From Aequorivita sublithincola DSM 14238 (GTDB lineage Bacteria > Bacteroidota > Bacteroidia > Flavobacteriales > Flavobacteriaceae): a DNA stretch of 64,000 bases. The stretch spans positions 1,515,001-1,579,000 of the forward strand of contig NC_018013.1 in NCBI RefSeq assembly GCF_000265385.1, written 5' to 3'. The position numbers and the translations under genes are program-made. A model generated the notes under the pieces. It was given only the letters and a program-made list of their open reading frames with translations, searched no databases and was not told the DNA's origin. Positions within the stretch are counted from its first letter, which is position 1. The number at the start of each line of letters is the position of its first letter. Of the stretch, positions 47,450 through 57,618 are shown in pieces.

Positions 47450-48112
47450 TTAGTGGATTTGATTGAAATGAAGGTAAAGGGCAATAAAAATAAAGCCTAA
47501 CGGAATAAATATCGCGTAAAACTGGGTAAATGCTCTCAAACCTTTAGAATATTTATTGTTCCAGCCCATACTTTGGAAAGACGAAGAAAAGCCGTGCCAA
47601 AGGTGAAGCGCTAACAATACAAAAGCCAAGCAGTATAAGCCTGTACGCACTGGGCTTTCAAATTTATGAACTAACTCTGGATAATAACGAGTTGGGTCCA
47701 TTGGGTTACTTTCAATGTATTTGTGCATTATTTCTGGAAACCAAAAATCATAAAAATGAAGCCCTAAGAAAGCTAGAATTACAGCTCCGCTAATAATCAT
47801 ATTTCGAGAAGCCCAAGTTGAGTTTTTGTTTCCTTTGAAGGATTTGTAACTAATTTTTCTTGCGTTGTTATTTCTTATTTCGAGTACGATTCCCATTATA
47901 AAGTGGAAAACTACTCCAAAAATTAACACTGGTTGAAGAATAAACTGTACCAAAATATTGTGACCCATAAAGTGGGACCAACTATTAAAAGTATCGGGAT
48001 CTATAACCGAAGTAATATTGATGGTAAAGTGTTGTGCCAAGAAAAGCACAAGAAACAAGCCGGAAAGTGCCATAGCGACTTTTCGTGCAATTGAAGATGA
48101 TAATATTGCCAT
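47450..48112 (-). CDS. sdhC: Succinate dehydrogenase cytochrome b subunit
   Basis: Membrane anchor that passes electrons to menaquinone. The 220 residues have five predicted helices and several membrane His (for example LAQHFTIN, FHFIMGI, LGLHFYDFW, LALHLWHGF) that can bind two haems, as in the one-subunit type B anchors. I start at 48112 (MAILSSSIARKVAMALSG); ten more in-frame residues upstream are unlikely. It is the first gene of sdhCAB, with a well-formed promoter upstream. Confidence 0.93.
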   Translation of the reverse strand: MAILSSSIARKVAMALSGLFLVLFLAQHFTINITSVIDPDTFNSWSHFMGHNILVQFILQPVLIFGVVFHFIMGIVLEIRNNNARKISYKSFKGNKNSTWASRNMIISGAVILAFLGLHFYDFWFPEIMHKYIESNPMDPTRYYPELVHKFESPVRTGLYCLAFVLLALHLWHGFSSSFQSMGWNNKYSKGLRAFTQFYAIFIPLGFIFIALYLHFNQIH

Positions 48113-48139
48113 TATGGTTTTATTTCTAGAATAGTTGTA

Positions 48140-48171
48140 CAAAAATACGCTTCAAGTAGCTTGCTGCCAAA
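48140..48171 (-). promoter_or_regulatory. Promoter of sdhCAB
   Basis: On the minus strand, TTTG (48171-48168), 20 nt, then TATTTTTG (48147-48140): both elements and spacing match the Bacteroidota housekeeping consensus. It lies 27 nt upstream of sdhC. Confidence 0.8.
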
Positions 48172-48220
48172 CATTCTTGGTTGTTTGAAATCTATTTAGA
48201 ATTGATTTAAATACATTACC

Positions 48221-51067
48221 TTATTTTATTTCCAATTCAGAAGTTGCAGTCTTTGCGTTTACTGAAACAGTCACTTTATATTTTCCTTTTGGAAGGTAAT
48301 ATTTATCGTTTTCTGCTTTCTTTATTTTAGTGTCGGTTTTATCAAATACTTTGCTTCCTTTTTCAGAAATGGAAAGGTCGTAATCTATTATATTTACCCC
48401 TTTGGTAGCTTCATTTGAAAGATTGTGAAATTCCTTTCCATCTTCGGTTTTGAATGTTATTGTTGCTTTTCCAGCTTGCGGACTGTAAAATTGAATTTTA
48501 GTTTCTGGTTCAGATATTTCACTCCAAGCACTCCATTTACCTCCCCAACGAGGTGAAAAATTCAACGGTTCTATTTCACCTAAAACTACTTCATTTTTAT
48601 TGGTTTCATTCAATTTTTGAAGCAAAGAAATGTCTGCGATATAAATAGAACGACCGTGTGTACCCAAAACCAAATCCTTCGCTTCAGGCTGAATTACTAA
48701 ATCGTGAACCGCAACATTTGGAAGGTCTTTTGAAAATACTTCCCAACTTTCACCGCGATTGAAAGAAACATAAGCGCCATTATCTGTTCCCAAATACAAT
48801 AAATATTCATTCACAGGATCTTCTTTTATAACGTTTACTGGTGAAGCTGGCAAATTGCTGCTGATATTCTTCCAAGTCGCGCCATAATTGTCACTTACAT
48901 ATACATAAGGTTTAAAGTCATCCCAACGATAGCCGTTCAGCGTAACATAAACTCGTTCTATTTTATGAGAAGAAGCAATCACGCGACTTATCCATAAACC
49001 CTTTGGCCCCGAAGCGTCGGGAGAAATATTCGTCCAATTTCCACCGCCATCTTTTGAAACATAAACCAAACCATCGTCGCTTCCAGTGTAAAGTAATCCA
49101 AACTGAAATGGCGATTCGCTGATGGCTGAAAGCGTTCCATAAGCAACATTGCCTGGTTTTCCACCTTGTGTTAAATCTTCAGAAATAGCGGTCCAGTCAT
49201 CACCTTGATTCATGCTTCGCATTAATTTATTTCCTCCCAAATAGAGAATATCCTGATTGTGTGGACTCAACAAAATAGGTGTTTGCCAGTTAAAACGATA
49301 CGGACTATCGCCCAATTCGTGTTTTGGTTGAATATAAACGGGATCGGCGCCATTTCTATTCAATCTATAATAATTTCCAAATTGAAAACCAGTGTAAATA
49401 ATTTTACTGTTTCGGTTGTCAATCTGAACCTGCATTCCGTCACCTCCAAAAAGATTATCATACGGATATTTTCCTTCTTGTTGCCATCCCGGACTTGCTT
49501 CATAATCGTGCGGGCCCATCCAAACGCCATTATCTTGCAAACCACCGTAAACATTGTAGTTTTTTTCGTGATCTATATTTACATAATAAAACTGCCCAAC
49601 AGCCGGAGCATTATTTTTTATCCAGGTTTTGCCGTCGTCATAACTTATATTCACGCCGCCATCGTTACCATCAATTAAATGCCCAGACATTTTAGGATTT
49701 ATCCATAGCGCGTGGTGATCTGCGTGAACGTTATCGGCATCAATGCTTTCGAAGGATTTTCCGCCATCGGAAGATTTCAAAATAGGCACGCCATAAATAT
49801 ATATTTTGTTCGAATCACTTGGATCTACGTGTATTTTTCCGAAGTAATAGCCGTAGGAATAATACAAATCATCTATAAAACCATCGTGGGTTTTCTTCCA
49901 ACTTTTTCCGCCATCGGTGCTTTTGTAAACTTCAGCACCAATAACGGGCGTGTTGAATAATGTCGAATTGGCATCTTCTAAATACTTAGCAAGATCTTCA
50001 GGTTTTACAGTTCCTACACGAACCATTTGCTTTACGTTTTCGGCACGATATTTTTCTTGAAAACCATTCATTTTTAAAAATTGGTTTAGTTTTTTTTCAT
50101 CTAAAGCAAGAAAGGTAGCGGCGTTCATTTTTTTGAAATCGTCTTTGGTTAGGATGTCTGTTTCTTCTTTTTTGGCTTCTTCTTTTCGGTGAAATTGGTT
50201 ATCCACAATCAAATAAACCGTGTTATCATCCACAACTGCAGTGCCCATTCTCCCCATTCCTTTTCCTATTGGCAGGCCGCTTTTTTCTGTTGAAATTTTA
50301 GCCCACGTACTGCCCGCATCGGTGCTTTTATAAACTCCGCTTCCGTCGCCACTTCCTTCAAAATTCCAAGCTTTGCGGTCTTTGTCCCACGCAGCGGCAT
50401 ACATTGTATTAAAGTTTTTCGGATTGGCAGAAATTTCAATAATTCCAGTTTGATTATTTATGTAGAGCGTTTTGCTCCAAGTTTTTCCGCCATCGGTAGT
50501 TTTGAAAACGCCACGTTCTTCGTTAGTGGAATATAAATGGCCCACTGCGCCTAAAATCACCTCATTGGGGTTGGAAGGATTTATAAGAATACTGCTAATG
50601 TGTTGACTGTTTGTAAGCCCAATATTTTGCCAAGTTTTGCCTTTATCGTCGCTTTTCAGCAAACCGATTCCTGCGTAAGATGATCGTGAAGCATTTACTT
50701 CACCCGTTCCCACCCAGATTGTGCCGTTTTTCCAATCTACAGCTACGCAACCCACGTTTTGAGTTGGACTGTTATCCATAACTGGGGTAAAGGAAGTTCC
50801 GTTATTGTTAGTATGCCAAAGTCCGCCGCTGGCGTAACCTACATAAAACTCCGTGGGGTTGTTTGGATTTACGGCAAAATCTACCACACGGCCGCTCATA
50901 ATGCTGGGGCCAATGCTTTTAAAGGGTAGATTTTTAACCGTAGAAGCTTCTGCGAGTTGTGATTTTTGTAGCAGACCAGTTTCTAGAGCTGCTGCGGAAT
51001 TGGCTGGCTGTTGTGAAAAAGAAAGCGTGGTAACTAGACAAAGTACGGAGAGTAAAAAATTTTTCAT
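48221..51067 (-). CDS. Secreted VPS10/BNR-repeat protein (glycosyl hydrolase-like)
   Basis: A large secreted or periplasmic beta-propeller protein, 948 residues, with a signal peptide (ending LSFSQ). It contains about ten BNR/Asp-box repeats of the form S-x-D-x-G-x-T-W (for example KSDDKGKTW, KTTDGGKTW, KSTDAGSTW), which resemble the sortilin/VPS10 propeller and sialidase repeats. The family is widespread in Bacteroidota and often labelled glycosyl hydrolase, but I see no catalytic residues that prove this. A charged linker (about 295-365) interrupts the propeller. There is no T9SS tail; the C-terminus looks like a beta-sandwich domain. Confidence 0.75.
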   Translation of the reverse strand: MKNFLLSVLCLVTTLSFSQQPANSAAALETGLLQKSQLAEASTVKNLPFKSIGPSIMSGRVVDFAVNPNNPTEFYVGYASGGLWHTNNNGTSFTPVMDNSPTQNVGCVAVDWKNGTIWVGTGEVNASRSSYAGIGLLKSDDKGKTWQNIGLTNSQHISSILINPSNPNEVILGAVGHLYSTNEERGVFKTTDGGKTWSKTLYINNQTGIIEISANPKNFNTMYAAAWDKDRKAWNFEGSGDGSGVYKSTDAGSTWAKISTEKSGLPIGKGMGRMGTAVVDDNTVYLIVDNQFHRKEEAKKEETDILTKDDFKKMNAATFLALDEKKLNQFLKMNGFQEKYRAENVKQMVRVGTVKPEDLAKYLEDANSTLFNTPVIGAEVYKSTDGGKSWKKTHDGFIDDLYYSYGYYFGKIHVDPSDSNKIYIYGVPILKSSDGGKSFESIDADNVHADHHALWINPKMSGHLIDGNDGGVNISYDDGKTWIKNNAPAVGQFYYVNIDHEKNYNVYGGLQDNGVWMGPHDYEASPGWQQEGKYPYDNLFGGDGMQVQIDNRNSKIIYTGFQFGNYYRLNRNGADPVYIQPKHELGDSPYRFNWQTPILLSPHNQDILYLGGNKLMRSMNQGDDWTAISEDLTQGGKPGNVAYGTLSAISESPFQFGLLYTGSDDGLVYVSKDGGGNWTNISPDASGPKGLWISRVIASSHKIERVYVTLNGYRWDDFKPYVYVSDNYGATWKNISSNLPASPVNVIKEDPVNEYLLYLGTDNGAYVSFNRGESWEVFSKDLPNVAVHDLVIQPEAKDLVLGTHGRSIYIADISLLQKLNETNKNEVVLGEIEPLNFSPRWGGKWSAWSEISEPETKIQFYSPQAGKATITFKTEDGKEFHNLSNEATKGVNIIDYDLSISEKGSKVFDKTDTKIKKAENDKYYLPKGKYKVTVSVNAKTATSELEIK

Positions 51068-51290
51068 TGAGATTGGTTTTGGAATATGAAGGTACTTAAA
51101 TGTAATGGGTTTTGCATTGGGTTATGATAGAGAAGGGTATTGGCTCTCCTGATTTTTTTGTTTGAAAATATTAATATATACCGAAAAAGGATGCTTTCAA
51201 AAACCCATTACTATTTTTTTCAATTATATAAGCGAGGTTGCCAAAGCGTAACTATTGAACACATTTCTATCGATAAAAAATAGATTGATG

Positions 51291-52859
51291 TTATTTCATT
51301 TTGTTAAACTCCAAATCCTGAAAATCATAACTAAAATCGGTCAATGGCGAGATGGGGCTCATTGTAAATCCTTCCGCTTTCCCTTCAGTATTCAAACTGA
51401 AATTCACGAAGGCATCTGCTTTTAAAGAGGTGTCATTCCAACGCACTGCATAGGTTGTTCCTTTGTAAAAAGTCATTGTTCCAGTTAAGTCTGGAGATTT
51501 TTCGGCTTTAAAATGAAGAGTTCCGTTTTGATTACTGATTGCGACTTTGCCGAACCAAACGTCTTCGTAATTTCCTGTATAATCTTCCGGATTGGGTTTT
51601 GGAGTTTTACTTTTAAGTTGCGTTTCAATACTTTTCTCTACTTCGGCAACAATGCTTTCCTCATTCTTTTCGCCAGCCAAACGACGGTCGTTGTATTGTT
51701 TAATTCTGTCTTCGCCTTTTATGCCGAAATAGGCATCTTTTATGGAATTTGTAATAGCAGTAAACGCAGCACCACTTTGTTGATTGGTGAGCACGATAAT
51801 CCCCAAATCCATTTCTGGAATTAGCGTTACTTGGCTCACAATTCCATTTAACCCGCCAGTATGAGTAACTTGAAAATAACCGCTAACATCACTCAAAAAC
51901 CATCCTAAACCATACGCTGAAAAGTGAGTATTATAAGGCCCTTTTCCACTTCTTAAAATGGTTTGTGGTGTCCACATTTCGCGATGTACTTTACTGCTGA
52001 AAAGACTGTCCTCCAATTTCTCACCATATTTTCCATCGTTCAATTGGGCTTGAACCCAAGTGCTCATATCGTTTATTGAAGCAAAAATTCCTCCAGCGGG
52101 TGTGGCTATTTGGGTGAAAGTATCTGCCGTTAATTCCAGTTTTCCGTTTACCGGAGCGTGACCGTCAATTCTATTGTTGTCAGCTTTTATTTGAGGAATG
52201 GAAAGCAAAGAGCGATTCATCTTCAATGGTTTAAAGAAGTTTTCTGAAATATAATCGTCATAAGATTTTCCAGAAATTCTTGAAACAACTTCACCGGCAA
52301 CAATGTAAAGCAAGTTATCATAATCAAATTTACTTCGGAAGGAAGAAACGGGTTTTAAATACCGAAGGTTATGGATCATTTCGGCTTTTGTGGTTGTATT
52401 TCCTGCTGGAAAAACCATCAAATCTCCAGCGCCAAGACCGAGTCCGCTTCTATGGGTTATAAGATCGCGTATTGTAAATTCTCGTGTTACGTATGAATCG
52501 GAAAGTTGAAATTCAGGAATAATGTCTGTTACTTTGGTGTCCCAAGTAAGTTTTCCTTGATCTATAAGTTGTCCCAGCGCAGCTGTTGTAAAAGCTTTGG
52601 TATTAGAGGCTACTCCGAATAGCGTGTTTTCATTAACTGCTTCATTTGTTTTTAGGGAACGCACGCCGTAAGTGTTTTTGTGATATATCTTACCATCTTT
52701 CAAAACCGCCACTGCCATTCCAGGAACATCAAAAGTTTTCATTGTTTTTTGGACGATGCTGTCAATTTGTGAGCCGCTTAAAGCTTGTGCATTGACTGAG
52801 AAATTGAAGAATAAAACTAGAAGAGAAAGAATTGCAATTTTGGTAAATAAAGGTTTCAT
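51291..52859 (-). CDS. Serine hydrolase, beta-lactamase/class C fold, with DUF3471
   Basis: Secreted or periplasmic serine hydrolase, 522 residues. Signal peptide (ending VNAQ); catalytic domain with SxxK as SNTK near residue 86, YxN as YDN near residue 180 and HTGG in place of KTG near residue 334; then a C-terminal DUF3471 domain (from PEDYTGNY). Relatives include AmpC-type beta-lactamases, esterases and D-aminopeptidases. The DUF3471 form is usually not a resistance enzyme. Substrate unknown. It is a single gene with no clear partner. Confidence 0.87.
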   Translation of the reverse strand: MKPLFTKIAILSLLVLFFNFSVNAQALSGSQIDSIVQKTMKTFDVPGMAVAVLKDGKIYHKNTYGVRSLKTNEAVNENTLFGVASNTKAFTTAALGQLIDQGKLTWDTKVTDIIPEFQLSDSYVTREFTIRDLITHRSGLGLGAGDLMVFPAGNTTTKAEMIHNLRYLKPVSSFRSKFDYDNLLYIVAGEVVSRISGKSYDDYISENFFKPLKMNRSLLSIPQIKADNNRIDGHAPVNGKLELTADTFTQIATPAGGIFASINDMSTWVQAQLNDGKYGEKLEDSLFSSKVHREMWTPQTILRSGKGPYNTHFSAYGLGWFLSDVSGYFQVTHTGGLNGIVSQVTLIPEMDLGIIVLTNQQSGAAFTAITNSIKDAYFGIKGEDRIKQYNDRRLAGEKNEESIVAEVEKSIETQLKSKTPKPNPEDYTGNYEDVWFGKVAISNQNGTLHFKAEKSPDLTGTMTFYKGTTYAVRWNDTSLKADAFVNFSLNTEGKAEGFTMSPISPLTDFSYDFQDLEFNKMK

Positions 52860-52961
52860 ATAAAGAAATTATAGTTGGAGTTTAAAGGTATTAAATCTTT
52901 TGCTTAAATTTAGGATAACTAACCATTCACCTACAAACATTGTGTCCCTAAAAATTTTATT

Positions 52962-53582
52962 ATGACAGCTAAGGAATTTTGGGAAGAGTTCAAAGATTTT
53001 GAGGAAGGACTTCGCCACGAGATAGAATTTGTGCGGGAAGATAAAAAAATGCAGACCTTTTCATATCTATGTTCGCAGTTGGACGATTATTGTTTTGGGC
53101 TCACTCCAAATATTTTATCGCCAGAAAAGGATACTAGTAAAAACTATATTTTAACTATTTCGTGTTCTGGAAATAGAGATTTGCTAATTTATGTGAATCG
53201 TTTGGTAGAACTAGCGCCCGAAATAAAACATTGGGATATCAAAGCTTTGGTGGAGGGAAAAATAGAAACAGACCCAAAAATGATGATGGATCCGTTTACT
53301 TGTGACGGCTTTTCAATAACGCCAAAAGACATCCGTTTTACAGTTTATTCTTGGGATCCGGAGCGAGATATTTTTGATCTTTTGTTGCTACTTCCTTTGA
53401 GCCTTTCAGAAGTAGATGATGCCGAATTGGAAAATGCGTTTATAACTATTTTTGAAGAATTGTGGGGCGAACGTTTTGTAGGCGAAAAAATTAATTGTCT
53501 TTTCTTCACCCATAATGCTTCTTCTGAAGAAGATTTCTTTGAGTTGGAAATGCTTAAAGTTTGTCTTGAAAGTTTTGAGTAA
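52962..53582 (+). CDS. Unknown acidic cytoplasmic protein
   Basis: A 206-residue acidic protein without signal peptide or membrane helices. Features are a Glu-rich N-terminal helix (EFWEEFKDFEEGLRHEIEFV), a central NYILTISCSGNRDLLIYVNRLVE stretch, a DGFSITPKDIRFTVYSWDPER segment and a C-terminal acidic helix. I do not recognise the family. Codon use is like its neighbours. Its stop lies 2 nt from the end of the convergent FG-GAP gene. The weak resemblance of the layout to small intracellular immunity-type proteins is not enough for a call. Confidence 0.65.
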   Translation: MTAKEFWEEFKDFEEGLRHEIEFVREDKKMQTFSYLCSQLDDYCFGLTPNILSPEKDTSKNYILTISCSGNRDLLIYVNRLVELAPEIKHWDIKALVEGKIETDPKMMMDPFTCDGFSITPKDIRFTVYSWDPERDIFDLLLLLPLSLSEVDDAELENAFITIFEELWGERFVGEKINCLFFTHNASSEEDFFELEMLKVCLESFE

Positions 53583-53584
53583 CT

Positions 53585-56026
53585 TTAATTTTGCTTGATA
53601 AACTTCTTCGATATACTGTTTTGTTTCAAATCCTTCAATTTAATAATATAGATTCCGTTGGAAAGTGTTGCAATATTTAAGGAGTTGATACCTTCTGTAT
53701 TTTGAATACTTAAAAGATTTTGCCCCAATTCATTGTAAACAACTACTTCCACAATAATTGAATTGCTTTTAATATTTAAAATATCGCTGGTTGGAACTGG
53801 ATAAAGTACTGTAGCGTCTAAATTGTTGTCTTCCACGGCTAAAGTTCCGAAATTATCATACCATTTAAGCTTATCTCCAAGCAAAGCTCCTGCTAAAAGG
53901 TCCATTTTTCCGTTGTTGTTAAAATCGGCAGTATCAAGAGATAAGACACCATTTATATTCGTGTCGATTATATGTTGAGGGCCGAAATTTCCTTGACCAT
54001 CCATGTTTTCGTACCATGAAACAGTATCTGCTGTGTAATCTGCTACAAACACATCCAAATCTCCATCTTGGTCTGCATCGATTGTTCTGATTCCTTCTGG
54101 TGTAGTAGGAGAAGGATTAGCAATAATTTTTCTGGGACCAAAAGTTCCGGTTCCATTTATGTTTTCGTACCAAACAACCATACCTTCACGAGTAATAGAA
54201 CCAAGAATATCAATGTCTCCGTCGCCATCAAGATCTGAGTAGTAAATTTCGATAGCTCCCAGTATATTATCTTCTATAATTTTCTTCGGTCCAAAATTTC
54301 CTTGTCCATCTAAGTTTTCATACCAAGCAAACATTTTATCTTGGCTGTAAATAGCTGTAATAATATCTTTGTCGCCATCGCCATCTATATCTACCGTATG
54401 AATAGATTCTGAATATCCAATAAATCCATCAATTATCTGTGCTTGTCCGAAATTTCCCAAACCATTTAAATTTTCAAACCAGGTTAATCCCAAATTGAAG
54501 TCGAAAACAATTACATCTTTATCACCATCTGCATCTAGATCATCTGAAGTCACAAACGATGGGTCTTGAAAATCTGAAGCAAAGGGCGGTTGCTGTATAA
54601 AATTTCCTTGTCCATCTATATTTTTAAACCAAGTGGCAAGATTGTTTTCGTTCGTAGCGGATAAAACATCCATGTCACCATCACCATCAAGATCTGCCAC
54701 GAAAACAGATTGCACATAGTTTAGATTTTCGGCTACTATTCTTGTAGGCCCAAAATTACCTTGACCATCTGTATTTTTATACCAAGTAATAGTTTCTGCG
54801 TCTGCATTTGCAGAAATAGCATCTATATTGCCATCGCCATCAATATCTGCAGCTTGTACAGAATAAGATCCTTGCGCACCGTCTATAATGCTTAAAACAA
54901 TTTCAACGACGTAAGAGTTTTGCCCGTTATTTGGTGTCCAAGCTACTTTGTCTTGATAAATATTTCCAGTAATTATGTCTAAACCTCCATTACCATTTAT
55001 ATCTGCAAAATTTAAAATAGTTATTCGTTCAGTGGCTTTAAGTATTTGTTTGTTTCCAAAATCTCCTAGACCATTCAGGTTTTCATACCAAACAATGTCA
55101 CCATTCACTTGGGCTAGAATATCCAAATCTGCATCTTGGTCAAAATCTTTAAATTGAAAATAGGAAACATTATCTGCTATGAGAGTTTGTGCTGTGGAAA
55201 AATTTCCTTGGCCATTTAAGTTTTCATAATAAATAAGTTCACCGTCTTTATTGGTTACAATATCGTTATCTCCATCGGCATCAACATCAAAACCATAGAG
55301 GGCGTACACATTAAAACGGGCGTCATCAATAAGTTGCTCAGGGCCATAATTTCCTTGCCCATTCAGGTTTTCAAACCATACGGTTTTAGGCCCATAAAGC
55401 GTGGAACTTATAATATCTAAATCTCCATCGCCATCAAGATCCGAAACGGCTATATGTATGGCTCGGTCAACATTGTTGCTTATTAGATTTTCAGGGCCAA
55501 AATTTCCTTGTCCGTTTGTATTTTCAAACCAGATTATTTTATTAGTATCTGCCGAAGTTGCCAAGACATCCATATCTCCATCGCCGTCAATATCTGTAGC
55601 TATGGAATTAGAGATTCCATTTACACTATTAGTAATTAATCTTGGAGAACCAAAATTTGCGGAACCATCATTTTTAAACCAAAATATTTTTCCTTTTTCA
55701 GCTGAAGAAACTAGAATATCTATATTGCCATCGTTGTCGAAATCTACGGCACTTGCATTAAAAGGAGAAATAACATCCAAAGAAATAATTTGTTGCGCTC
55801 CCAGATTTCCAGCGCCATCATTTTTATACCAAGCAACTTTACTATCGTATTCCGAAGCTGAAACTAAATCCAAATGGCCGTCGCCATCAAGATCGGCTGC
55901 AAAAGCAGCTCTTGGAGCATTGGTGCTTCCTTGGTCTATAATAATTCGGGGATGGAAGTTTATCTGTGCATTGGAGTTAATGAATAAAGCACAGGCAATG
56001 ATTGTGGGGAGTAATAATGGTTTCAT
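53585..56026 (-). CDS. Secreted FG-GAP/VCBS-repeat protein with T9SS sorting domain
   Basis: An 813-residue surface or secreted protein. Signal peptide (ending NSNA), then about fourteen to sixteen repeats of 45-50 residues. Each carries a calcium-binding loop of the type DxDGDGDxD and a WYxNxxGxGNFG segment, as in FG-GAP/VCBS beta-propellers. The last 75 or so residues (LYPVPTSDILNIKSN to LKQNSISKKFIKQN) are an intact type A T9SS tail. Such proteins often mediate adhesion, but no ligand can be inferred. The internal repeats are similar at the DNA level, so the copy number may be unstable. Confidence 0.88.
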   Translation of the reverse strand: MKPLLLPTIIACALFINSNAQINFHPRIIIDQGSTNAPRAAFAADLDGDGHLDLVSASEYDSKVAWYKNDGAGNLGAQQIISLDVISPFNASAVDFDNDGNIDILVSSAEKGKIFWFKNDGSANFGSPRLITNSVNGISNSIATDIDGDGDMDVLATSADTNKIIWFENTNGQGNFGPENLISNNVDRAIHIAVSDLDGDGDLDIISSTLYGPKTVWFENLNGQGNYGPEQLIDDARFNVYALYGFDVDADGDNDIVTNKDGELIYYENLNGQGNFSTAQTLIADNVSYFQFKDFDQDADLDILAQVNGDIVWYENLNGLGDFGNKQILKATERITILNFADINGNGGLDIITGNIYQDKVAWTPNNGQNSYVVEIVLSIIDGAQGSYSVQAADIDGDGNIDAISANADAETITWYKNTDGQGNFGPTRIVAENLNYVQSVFVADLDGDGDMDVLSATNENNLATWFKNIDGQGNFIQQPPFASDFQDPSFVTSDDLDADGDKDVIVFDFNLGLTWFENLNGLGNFGQAQIIDGFIGYSESIHTVDIDGDGDKDIITAIYSQDKMFAWYENLDGQGNFGPKKIIEDNILGAIEIYYSDLDGDGDIDILGSITREGMVVWYENINGTGTFGPRKIIANPSPTTPEGIRTIDADQDGDLDVFVADYTADTVSWYENMDGQGNFGPQHIIDTNINGVLSLDTADFNNNGKMDLLAGALLGDKLKWYDNFGTLAVEDNNLDATVLYPVPTSDILNIKSNSIIVEVVVYNELGQNLLSIQNTEGINSLNIATLSNGIYIIKLKDLKQNSISKKFIKQN

Positions 56027-56119
56027 CCGTTTCTTTTAAAGATTCGCAATATATTAAAATTTGATTAAAGGAGAAACGATGATTGAAGTTTAAAATTATT
56101 TGGTGATTTTCTTTTTGTT

Positions 56120-56170
56120 CTATGTGACTTCGTGGTAAAATAAAACCACGGAGGCACAGAGGGCATAGAG
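56120..56170. repeat. Dispersed hairpin repeat (copy 2)
   Basis: A left arm (56120-56136) pairs with a right arm starting at 56145. Compared with the right arm, the left arm lacks one 7-nt unit (CCCTCTG). The right arm is clearly related to the hairpin at 2588-2650. It lies in the 166-bp gap upstream of the FG-GAP gene and downstream of pntB. Confidence 0.7.
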
Positions 56171-56192
56171 TTTTGAGAAGGAAGGGTTGCTT

Positions 56193-57581
56193 TTATATCA
56201 ACTTCAACTGATTAACGATTTCCTGTAAAGAAACCTTCGCATCACCAAAAAGAATACTGCAATTATCTAAACCAAAAAGGTCGTTCTGCACGCCAGCATA
56301 GCCTTTTCCCATACTTCGTTTCATAACAATTACCTGCTTACTTTCGTGGGTGCGAATAATTGGCATTCCGTAAACTGGGCTGTCTGGATTGTTTTCGGCT
56401 GCGGGGTTTACAACGTCGTTTGCTCCAATTACTAAAACAGTGTCATATTGTGCCATGTTTTCATTGCCCTCGTCCATTTCCTTTAATCGGGAATAATCTA
56501 CGTTTGCTTCAGCTAGAAGCACATTCATATGTCCTGGCATACGTCCTGCTACTGGATGGATTATGTAATCTACTTCGCAATTTCTCTTTTCTAATAATTG
56601 CTGAAGTTGAGCACAAAGATGTTGTGCTTGTGCCACTGCAAGTCCATATCCCGGAACAATCGCCACTTTTTGAGCAAATGAGAGTGAAAGAGCTGTTTCA
56701 GAAATACTAATTTCCTTTATTTCCTGCTCTTCTTCAACTGCGCCGTTTTTGCTCTTTTTAAAAGTTCCTGCAAGTACTTTCAACAACGAACGGTTCATCG
56801 CTTTACACATTAAAAGTGTAAGTAATATTCCAGCCGCGCCCACAAAAATACCACCGGCAATCATCACTTTGTTTCCGTAAACGAAACCTGCGAAAGCTGT
56901 GGCTATACCTGTAATACTATTCAAAAGTGAAATTACAACTGGCATATCTGCGCCGCCAATAGGAAGAACAAATAGCACTCCGTAAACCATTGCTAAAGTT
57001 GCCAAAACATACATAAAAGCACTAAAGCCAATAGGAATGAAGCCGAAGAAATAAAGCACTGGTAACAAAACCATTAAAACTAAGAGTATTCTTGCTGAAA
57101 AGATTACGGTTTTAGTTCGTCTGTCTTTTACTTTTCCAGCTAGTTTTCGCTCTGCGATTATACTTCCTGTTAGAGCAACAGCACCAGTTATTAAACCTGC
57201 AATAAGTAGAATTTTATTCCCTAAGACTGCTGTTGTAATATCCATTTGATTAGCTTCCACCAATCCTAAAAGCATTGCACATCCACCGCCAGTTGCGTTG
57301 AACAACGAAACTAATTGTGGCATTCCGGTCATTTCAACTTTATCAGAAAGGCGTTTACCCATCACAGTTCCCACGGCTATTGCCAAAAACATAATTATTA
57401 AATTTGTGAACGGTACAGTATCTGTTAAAGCAGCTATAAAGGTAAGAACAACAGCCAAAACCATTCCCATAGCGGCTATTAGATTTCCTGTCATTGCTTT
57501 TTTTGGGGAACTCATAAACTTCAATCCTACTAAAAAGGAAAGGGTGGCGATTAAATAACCTATTTCTATGAATGCGTGCAT
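56193..57581 (-). CDS. pntB: NAD(P) transhydrogenase beta subunit
   Basis: Proton-translocating transhydrogenase subunit that makes NADPH from NADH using the proton gradient. The 462 residues form eight to nine membrane helices (about 5-270) followed by the NADP-binding domain III, with VAIVPGYGLAVAQAQH near residue 310 and VLVIGANDVVNPAA near residue 393. It is the last gene of the order pntA part 1, pntA part 2, pntB, separated from part 2 by a repeat cassette. Confidence 0.95.
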   Translation of the reverse strand: MHAFIEIGYLIATLSFLVGLKFMSSPKKAMTGNLIAAMGMVLAVVLTFIAALTDTVPFTNLIIMFLAIAVGTVMGKRLSDKVEMTGMPQLVSLFNATGGGCAMLLGLVEANQMDITTAVLGNKILLIAGLITGAVALTGSIIAERKLAGKVKDRRTKTVIFSARILLVLMVLLPVLYFFGFIPIGFSAFMYVLATLAMVYGVLFVLPIGGADMPVVISLLNSITGIATAFAGFVYGNKVMIAGGIFVGAAGILLTLLMCKAMNRSLLKVLAGTFKKSKNGAVEEEQEIKEISISETALSLSFAQKVAIVPGYGLAVAQAQHLCAQLQQLLEKRNCEVDYIIHPVAGRMPGHMNVLLAEANVDYSRLKEMDEGNENMAQYDTVLVIGANDVVNPAAENNPDSPVYGMPIIRTHESKQVIVMKRSMGKGYAGVQNDLFGLDNCSILFGDAKVSLQEIVNQLKLI

Positions 57582-57618
57582 TTTCTTCTGAAATTATTTT
57601 GGTTGGGTTTTAAGGGAG

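Noticed and set aside
53900..55900. Regularly spaced repeats that could look like a CRISPR array
   Set aside because: The repeats are 45-50-codon FG-GAP units in a continuous reading frame with a signal peptide and sorting domain, not short identical repeats with spacers.
55401..56039. A 212-residue open frame on the plus strand
   Set aside because: It is opposite the FG-GAP gene; its length comes from the repeated Asp/Gly-rich codons of that gene. The composition is unlike a protein and there is no start context.
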